From an uncultured Bacteroidales bacterium (GTDB lineage: Bacteria; Bacteroidota; Bacteroidia; Bacteroidales; Bacteroidaceae): a stretch of DNA of 56,762 nucleotides. The stretch is from the NCBI GenBank assembly GCA_902772585.1, contig CACYBB010000010.1:1-56762 (forward strand), given 5' to 3'. The position numbers and the translations under genes were made by a program. Under the pieces are notes generated by a model. It ran no database searches and was not told where the DNA came from. It saw only the letters and a program-made list of their open reading frames with translations. Below are positions 51,871-56,762 of the stretch, piece after piece. Numbering within the stretch: the first letter of the stretch is position 1; every line of letters starts with the position of its first letter.

Positions 51871-52521
51871 ATGGCATTCATTGACTATTACAAGATTTTA
51901 GGGGTTGACAAGACGATACCTCAGAAGGATGTGAAGAAGGCTTATTTGAAGCGTGCCAAGCAGTTTCATCCCGACCTTCATCCTGACGATCCAAAGGCTA
52001 AGGCGAAGTTCCAGGCGCTGACGGAGGCGTATGATGTTATTGGGGACCCAGAGAAACGTGCTAAATACGATAAGTATGGAGAGCAATGGAAACAGGCAGA
52101 TGCTTTCGAACAGGCTGGTGGAGGCTTTGGCGGCTATCATGGAGCGCAGGGCAATCCTTTTGAGGGCTTTGACTTCTCGTCGTTTGGTGCTGGAGGTGGC
52201 GGCTTCTCATCGTTCTTCCAGGATTTGTTTGGTGGCGGAATGCATGGTGCTCAGAGTTATAAGGAAGCTCCGAAGAATACGCAGGCTACTGTAACCATTG
52301 ATATGTATACCGCCTTGTTGGGTGGTGATATCATGGTGACGACAGGCACTGGTGAACGCCTGAAGTTGAAGGTGAAACCCGAAACGCAACCTGGTACCAA
52401 GGTGCGACTGCGTGGAAAGGGCAGGGGAGGTACCGACCTCATCCTGACCTATCAGGTGAAACTGCCGACTGGGTTGTCAGAACGACAGAAGCAGCTGCTG
52501 TGCGAAATGCAGCACGCTTAA
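51871..52521 (+). CDS. Short DnaJ/CbpA-like J-domain protein
   Basis: A 216-residue J protein. The J domain (4-70) has the HPD motif in FHPDLHPDD. A Gly/Phe-rich segment (about 83-125) follows, with repeated GGGF. Only one C-terminal substrate-binding domain remains (about 140-205), where CbpA has two. No zinc-finger cysteines are present. A full AGGAGG lies 9 bp before the ATG, unusual for this phylum and for this window, and suggests strong translation. It likely recruits Hsp70 (DnaK). Confidence 0.9.
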   Translation: MAFIDYYKILGVDKTIPQKDVKKAYLKRAKQFHPDLHPDDPKAKAKFQALTEAYDVIGDPEKRAKYDKYGEQWKQADAFEQAGGGFGGYHGAQGNPFEGFDFSSFGAGGGGFSSFFQDLFGGGMHGAQSYKEAPKNTQATVTIDMYTALLGGDIMVTTGTGERLKLKVKPETQPGTKVRLRGKGRGGTDLILTYQVKLPTGLSERQKQLLCEMQHA

Positions 52522-53267
52522 TCCTTGTTTCTCGATTTTAGGAATTCCTCGGCTCTCGCCAAATCCTCGGGAGTATCGATGCCGACTGTTTCGATATTGG
52601 TCAACCCCACACGGATGCGATAGCCGTTCTGTAACCAACGTAATTGCTCCAAGCTCTCTGCTTTCTCCAGACTGCTTTGGGGCAATTTTGTTACCTCAGC
52701 CAATACCTCACGGCGATAAGCATAGATGCCTAAATGTTTCAGGAATGGATATTCACCAAACCACTCATTGCGTTCCTTGCCTCTGATGTAAGGAATGACA
52801 CTACGGCTGAAATAGAGTGCAAAGCCGCGGTTATCGGTTACTATCTTGGGTGAATTGGGGTTCTCAATAGCCTCCATTGTTTCAAAATGCTTGCCCAGTG
52901 TACCAATCTGTGTCGTTGGGTCGTCGAAGAGGTGCATCAATGTCTCTATTTGTGATGCCTGAATGAAAGGCTCGTCACCCTGTACGTTGATGATGACATC
53001 TGCATCAGTATTGATTTTTGTAGCGGCCTCCTCGATGCGGTCTGTACCGCTTTTATGGTCGTTGCGTGTCATGACGGCCTTACCGCCAAAGGCTTCTACG
53101 GCTTTGTAGATTCGCTCGTCATCCGTGGCGACATACGCTTCACCCAATACGGCTGTTGCCTGTTCATATACTCGCTGGATAACAGTCTTGCCGCCCAGCA
53201 TGGCCAATGGTTTGCCAGGAAAGCGTGTCGACGCATATCTGGCAGGAATTATTGCGATAAATTTCAT
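52518..53267 (-). CDS. kdsB: CMP-KDO synthetase (3-deoxy-manno-octulosonate cytidylyltransferase)
   Basis: A 249-residue enzyme activating KDO with CTP for lipopolysaccharide core synthesis. It shows IIPARYASTRFPGKPLA, VYVATDD-type AYVATDDERIY, MTRNDHKSGTDRI, VINVQGDEPFI, and YIRGKERNEW in the middle, all diagnostic for KdsB. Start and length are standard. Its stop codon overlaps the DnaJ-like gene end by 4 bp, so the two transcripts converge. Confidence 0.96.
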   Translation of the reverse strand: MKFIAIIPARYASTRFPGKPLAMLGGKTVIQRVYEQATAVLGEAYVATDDERIYKAVEAFGGKAVMTRNDHKSGTDRIEEAATKINTDADVIINVQGDEPFIQASQIETLMHLFDDPTTQIGTLGKHFETMEAIENPNSPKIVTDNRGFALYFSRSVIPYIRGKERNEWFGEYPFLKHLGIYAYRREVLAEVTKLPQSSLEKAESLEQLRWLQNGYRIRVGLTNIETVGIDTPEDLARAEEFLKSRNKD

Positions 53268-53287
53268 TGTTTATTGTTTTTTGTTTG

Positions 53288-53295
53288 CAAAGATA
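53288..53295 (-). promoter_or_regulatory. Bacteroidetes-type -7 box for kdsB
   Basis: TATCTTTG on the minus strand lies about 20 bp before the ATG. A second identical box is at 53369-53376. Confidence 0.55.
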
Positions 53296-53396
53296 GTGCA
53301 AATCGAGCGAAAAGCCAAATTTTTATTTGAGCTTTTCCGAGATGCAGCCTATTTTCGCTATTTTATAGCAAAGATAGTGAATATTTTTTAAAACGC

Positions 53397-53427
53397 TTTG
53401 CAGTCTCGCTTTTTTTTCATACCTTTG
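53397..53427 (+). promoter_or_regulatory. Promoter of the MORN-repeat gene
   Basis: TTTG (53397-53400) and TACCTTTG (53420-53427) are 19 bp apart. Transcription would start near 53433, giving a leader of about 17 nt to the ATG at 53450. Confidence 0.65.
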
Positions 53428-53449
53428 TCAAGTTTAAATGTCTATTCTT

Positions 53450-54571
53450 ATGAAAAAACGATATATATTCCTTTCTTTTTATACTTTACTGGCACTTTCT
53501 GTGTCTGCCCAGAAGATAACCCTTGGCTCCTGTAAGATGAAGGACGGCGGGGAGTACAAAGGACAGATGATGGCAGGAAAACCGCATGGTAAGGGTACGA
53601 CAACGTGGAAAGATGGTGATAACTTTGAAGGCGAATATGTTAAGGGTAAGCGTCAGGGCTATGGCGTCTATACATTCCACGATGGCGAGAAGTACGAAGG
53701 GCAGTGGCTGCAGGACCATCAGCACGGTAAAGGAACCTTCTACTTTAATAACAATAATAAATATGTAGGCTTGTGGTATCGTGACGAACAAGAAGGTCAT
53801 GGTGTCATGTACTATTATAATGGAGATGTCTATGACGGTCAGTGGAAGGTAAGCAAACGCAATGGCAAGGGTCGCTATACCTATAAGAGTGGTGCTTACT
53901 ATGATGGTGAGTGGCTGAACGACCAGAAGAATGGTCGAGGAACCTTCAACTGGGGTGATGGCTCTTCCTATGAGGGACAGTGGAAAGACAATCGTCAGCA
54001 TGGCAAAGGCACATTCCGCTATGCCAATGGTGATGCCTATGTTGGTCAGTTCGTCAACGATTTACAGAATGGCAAAGGCATCTATAAGTTCCAGAATGGT
54101 GATTTCTATGATGGTGATTATGTCAATGGCGAGCGTACTGGTCAGGGTATTTTCCGCTATGCCAATGGTGATCGCTATACGGGTCAGTTCTATAAGGGTG
54201 ACAAGAGCGGACAAGGTACGCTGGTGTGGAAGAACGGCAATACCTATCAAGGAGAGTGGAAAGCCGACAAACCCAATGGTCGTGGTAAGCTTACGATGAA
54301 GAATGGTGACTATTTTGAAGGACAGTTCCGCAATGGTACCATACATGGTGAGGGTATTGCCCGCTATTCTGACGGCTCCAAGTTCCGTGGCCATTTCAAG
54401 GACGGCAAACGTCATGGACCAGCCATCGAAGAGAATAAAGAAGGTCTGCGCTTTGAGGGTACTTATGTGGAGGATCGTCGTGATGGTCGTTTTGTGGAGA
54501 AAGACCGCAACGGCAATATAACAGCCCAGGGTACTTACGTGCGAGGCAAACGTCAATTGGAAAATAACTAA
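53450..54571 (+). CDS. Secreted MORN-repeat protein (14 repeats)
   Basis: A 373-residue protein. The signal peptide is MKKRYIFLSFYTLLALSVSAQ. The rest is a run of about 14 MORN units of 22-23 residues, with the core Y-x-G-x-W/F and G-x-G (for example YEGQWLQDHQHGKGTF, YDGEWLNDQKNGRGTF, YTGQFYKGDKSGQGTL). No catalytic domain is attached. MORN arrays form elongated beta sheets that bind proteins or lipids, so a periplasmic scaffold is likely but unproven. The start at 53450 gives a clean signal peptide, and ATG 53438 is an alternative. Confidence 0.9.
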   Translation: MKKRYIFLSFYTLLALSVSAQKITLGSCKMKDGGEYKGQMMAGKPHGKGTTTWKDGDNFEGEYVKGKRQGYGVYTFHDGEKYEGQWLQDHQHGKGTFYFNNNNKYVGLWYRDEQEGHGVMYYYNGDVYDGQWKVSKRNGKGRYTYKSGAYYDGEWLNDQKNGRGTFNWGDGSSYEGQWKDNRQHGKGTFRYANGDAYVGQFVNDLQNGKGIYKFQNGDFYDGDYVNGERTGQGIFRYANGDRYTGQFYKGDKSGQGTLVWKNGNTYQGEWKADKPNGRGKLTMKNGDYFEGQFRNGTIHGEGIARYSDGSKFRGHFKDGKRHGPAIEENKEGLRFEGTYVEDRRDGRFVEKDRNGNITAQGTYVRGKRQLENN

Positions 54572-54603
54572 ATATGTTTAACTTATAACACTAAAAGACA
54601 TTT

Positions 54604-55050
54604 ATGATCATCGACACTTTAGACAATTTGGAGAAGTATGCGGCTCTTAATCCGCTGTTTCCTAAAGTAGTAGAGTTCCTGAAGAACAATGACCTCAGCA
54701 AGATGGCTGATGGCAAGTATGAAATTGAAGGCAAGGATCTCTTTGTCAATATCACTACCTCCAAGGGGAAAACTCCTGATGAGGCAGTCCTTGAGACTCA
54801 CAATAAGATGATTGACATCCAGATTCCACTTACGGCTGCAGAAACCTATGGTTACACCCAGCGCAACCTGTTGCCCAATGTCGAGTATAATGCGGAGAAG
54901 GATATCACCAAGATTCCAGACCTTGCAGCTGATAGCTATGTCACCTGTCAGTTGGGTATGATGGCTATCTTCTTCCCACAGGATGGTCATGCTCCCTGCA
55001 TTGCCACTGTTCCTGAATTCAAGAAGGCAATCTTTAAGATAAAAGCATAA
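54604..55050 (+). CDS. YhcH/YjgK/YiaL family protein
   Basis: A 148-residue cupin-like protein of the DUF386 family (the beta-galactosidase small-subunit/EbgC group). Signature: EIEGKDLFVNITTSKGK, then EAVLETHNKMIDIQIPL with the conserved His, and later GMMAIFFPQDGHAPCIA with the His-x-Pro motif. It likely acts on a sugar anomer or lactone. It is followed by the glycogen-branching gene 18 bp downstream, suggesting a shared transcript. Confidence 0.9.
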   Translation: MIIDTLDNLEKYAALNPLFPKVVEFLKNNDLSKMADGKYEIEGKDLFVNITTSKGKTPDEAVLETHNKMIDIQIPLTAAETYGYTQRNLLPNVEYNAEKDITKIPDLAADSYVTCQLGMMAIFFPQDGHAPCIATVPEFKKAIFKIKA

Positions 55051-55068
55051 GACTTAAATCATATAACT

Positions 55069-56762
55069 ATGGCTACAACAAAGAAAACAACTACAGCAGC
55101 CAAAAAGGCTCCTGCAAAGAAACCCGCTGCAAAGAAGGCAGCTCCGAAGAAAAAAGTAGAAGTCCCCCAACATATAGGTTTGGTACGTGACGACTCCTGG
55201 TTGGAGCCCTTCGAACAGGCTATCCGTGGTCGCCACGATCATGCTTTGTGGAAGATCGCACAGTTGACGCGTAACGGTAAGAAGACCCTGTCAGACTTTG
55301 CCAGTGGTCATCTCTATTTTGGTCTACACAAACTTGCTAAGGGCTGGGTATTCCGCGAGTGGGCACCTAACGCCACAGAAATCTACCTGATTGGTGATTT
55401 CAACAACTGGCAGGAAGACGAGAAGTACAAGTGCAAGCGTATTGAAGGTACAGGCAATTGGGAACTGAAACTCAGTGAGAAGGCCCTCAAGCACGGACAG
55501 CTTTATAAGATGAAGGTGAAGTGGAATGGGGGAGAAGGTGAACGTATTCCCGCTTGGTGCCGTCGTGTGGTTCAGGACGACCAGACGAAGATATTCTCTG
55601 CTCAGGTATGGAATCCTGAGAAGCCTTACGAGTGGAAGAAAAAGACCTTCAAGCCCAACAAGTCTCCGCTGTTGATTTACGAGTGCCATGTGGGTATGGG
55701 TCAGGACGCCGAGAAGGTTGGTACCTACAAGGAGTTTACGGAGAACGTGCTGCCTCGTGTCAAGAAGGATGGCTACAACGCTATTCAGGTAATGGCTATT
55801 CAGGAGCATCCCTACTATGGATCGTTTGGCTACCATGTATCCAGCTTCTTCGCTCCCTCCAGCCGTTTTGGTACGCCTGAGGACCTGAAGGAAATGATTG
55901 ATACCGCTCACAAGATGGGTATTGCCGTCATTATGGATATTGTTCACTCCCACGCTGTGAAGAATGAAGTAGAAGGTCTTGGCAATTTGGCTGGCGACCC
56001 CAACCAATTCTTCTATGCTGGTGATCGTCATGAGCATCCAGCATGGGATTCGCTGTGCTTCGACTATGGTAAGGACGACGTGCTCCACTTCCTGCTCAGT
56101 AACTGTAAGTACTGGTTGGAGGAGTTCAAGTTCGACGGCTTCCGCTTCGATGGTGTTACCTCCATGCTGTATTACTCGCACGGACTGGGCGAGGCCTTTG
56201 GTGGCTATGGTGACTACTTCAATGGTCATGAGGACGACAATGCCATCTGCTATCTGACACTGGCCAACTGTCTTATTCACGAGGTCAACAAGAACGCCAT
56301 CACCATTGCTGAGGAAGTATCCGGTATGCCTGGCCTTGCTGCTAAGTTCGAGGACGGTGGCTATGGCTTCGACTATCGTATGGCGATGAACATTCCTGAC
56401 TACTGGATTAAGACTATTAAAGAGGTACGCGATGAGGATATCAACGTTTGCTCTATCTTCTGGGAGGTCAAGAACCGTCGTCCTGACGAGAAAACCATCT
56501 CTTACTGCGAGAGCCACGACCAGGCATTGGTGGGTGACAAGACCATCATTTTCCGTCTGATTGATGCCGATATGTACTGGCACTTCGCCAAGAAGGACGT
56601 CAACGACCTTGCTCAGCGTGGTATTGCCCTGCACAAGATGATTCGTCTTGTGACGGCTGGTGCCATCAATGGCGGTTACCTCAACTTCATGGGTAATGAG
56701 TTCGGTCATCCTGAGTGGATTGACTTCCCACGCGAGGGTAACGGCTGGTCGTACAAGTATGC
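55069..56762 (+). CDS. glgB: Glycogen branching enzyme (GH13, eukaryotic-like) with H1-like tail, partial
   Basis: The first 564 codons of a branching enzyme that continues past the right edge. Residues 1-32 are a tail of Lys, Ala, Thr and Pro (MATTKKTTTAAKKAPAKK onward) resembling histone H1 tails and absent from usual GlgB. The carbohydrate-binding module 48 region (about 80-170) contains REWAPNATEIYLIGDFNNW. The GH13 barrel has GYNAIQVMAIQEHPYYGSF, the nucleophile D361 in DGFRFDGV, the acid E415 in AEEVSGMP, and ESHDQ. The sequence is closest in style to the eukaryotic GH13_8 branching enzymes. The start is fixed by the 18-bp gap after the YhcH gene. Confidence 0.93.
   Translation, partial: MATTKKTTTAAKKAPAKKPAAKKAAPKKKVEVPQHIGLVRDDSWLEPFEQAIRGRHDHALWKIAQLTRNGKKTLSDFASGHLYFGLHKLAKGWVFREWAPNATEIYLIGDFNNWQEDEKYKCKRIEGTGNWELKLSEKALKHGQLYKMKVKWNGGEGERIPAWCRRVVQDDQTKIFSAQVWNPEKPYEWKKKTFKPNKSPLLIYECHVGMGQDAEKVGTYKEFTENVLPRVKKDGYNAIQVMAIQEHPYYGSFGYHVSSFFAPSSRFGTPEDLKEMIDTAHKMGIAVIMDIVHSHAVKNEVEGLGNLAGDPNQFFYAGDRHEHPAWDSLCFDYGKDDVLHFLLSNCKYWLEEFKFDGFRFDGVTSMLYYSHGLGEAFGGYGDYFNGHEDDNAICYLTLANCLIHEVNKNAITIAEEVSGMPGLAAKFEDGGYGFDYRMAMNIPDYWIKTIKEVRDEDINVCSIFWEVKNRRPDEKTISYCESHDQALVGDKTIIFRLIDADMYWHFAKKDVNDLAQRGIALHKMIRLVTAGAINGGYLNFMGNEFGHPEWIDFPREGNGWSYKY

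Noticed and set aside
55324-56709. Long 461-codon open frame on the minus strand
   Set aside because: It lies entirely antisense to glgB, which has clear domains and catalytic residues. The minus-strand product shows no family pattern and the length comes from the codon bias of the real gene.
1-56762. tRNA, rRNA, tmRNA or other standard RNA genes
   Set aside because: No gap contains a recognisable cloverleaf, CCA-ending arm or rRNA segment. A covariance-model scan (tRNAscan-SE, Infernal) would be decisive and was not run.

Overview
The window reads as chromosome of a Bacteroidota bacterium, most like the Prevotella group. The evidence is the recurring promoter signature TAnnTTTG (the Bacteroidetes -7 box), the near absence of Shine-Dalgarno sites, a short primary sigma factor, and families typical of the phylum: HU-HIG, BT4734/VirE primase-helicase, DUF5686, DUF4956 with VTC, and a subtype iii type VI secretion system. 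No rRNA, tRNA or CRISPR array was recognised.

Region 1 (1-3.7 kb): the end of a type VI secretion locus on the minus strand, tssH-tssB-tssC, with tssC running off the left edge. A 7-bp tandem repeat fills the tssB-tssC gap, and the first ATPase domain of TssH looks degenerate.

Region 2 (3.8-17.8 kb): an accessory and defence island. An HU-HIG protein converges on a VirE/VapE-type primase-helicase that is bracketed by 109-bp inverted repeats and preceded by three 22-bp iteron-like repeats. Next come a truncated mutT relic, a DinD-RhuM fusion, and a compact restriction-modification operon (HTH regulator, GIY-YIG protein, Sau3AI/MutH-like endonuclease, cytosine-C5 methyltransferase, Vsr). Then follow a DUF4238 gene, two DUF1016 genes and a second, paralogous HTH regulator. 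The non-coding gaps of this island, and none that I saw outside it, hold several unrelated arrays that share an 11- or 22-bp period. Two of them are near-identical 50-bp copies that supply the stop codons of the two DUF1016 genes.

Region 3 (17.9-27 kb): surface and carbohydrate genes. These are an SGNH hydrolase, two Cthe_2159-type beta-helix lipoproteins, an operon of VTC, DUF4956 and DUF2490 proteins, a secreted GH5 glycanase, and a Gfo/Idh/MocA oxidoreductase.

Region 4 (27-56.8 kb): mostly core genes. They comprise thioredoxin-like, panE, YgjP-type peptidase, HAD phosphatase, panB, MFS transporter, AddAB-type helicase-nuclease, DUF5686 outer-membrane protein, rpoD, a lon-tgt-lptF/G-DEAD helicase operon, trmN6-like methyltransferase, a MORN-GH25 lysozyme, nudC, a 5'-nucleotidase, a DnaJ-like protein, kdsB, a 14-repeat MORN protein, a YhcH protein, and glgB (cut by the right edge) with a histone H1-like lysine/alanine tail.

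The best candidates for something undescribed are the inverted-repeat-bracketed primase-helicase unit and the family of 11-bp-phased arrays in the defence island.
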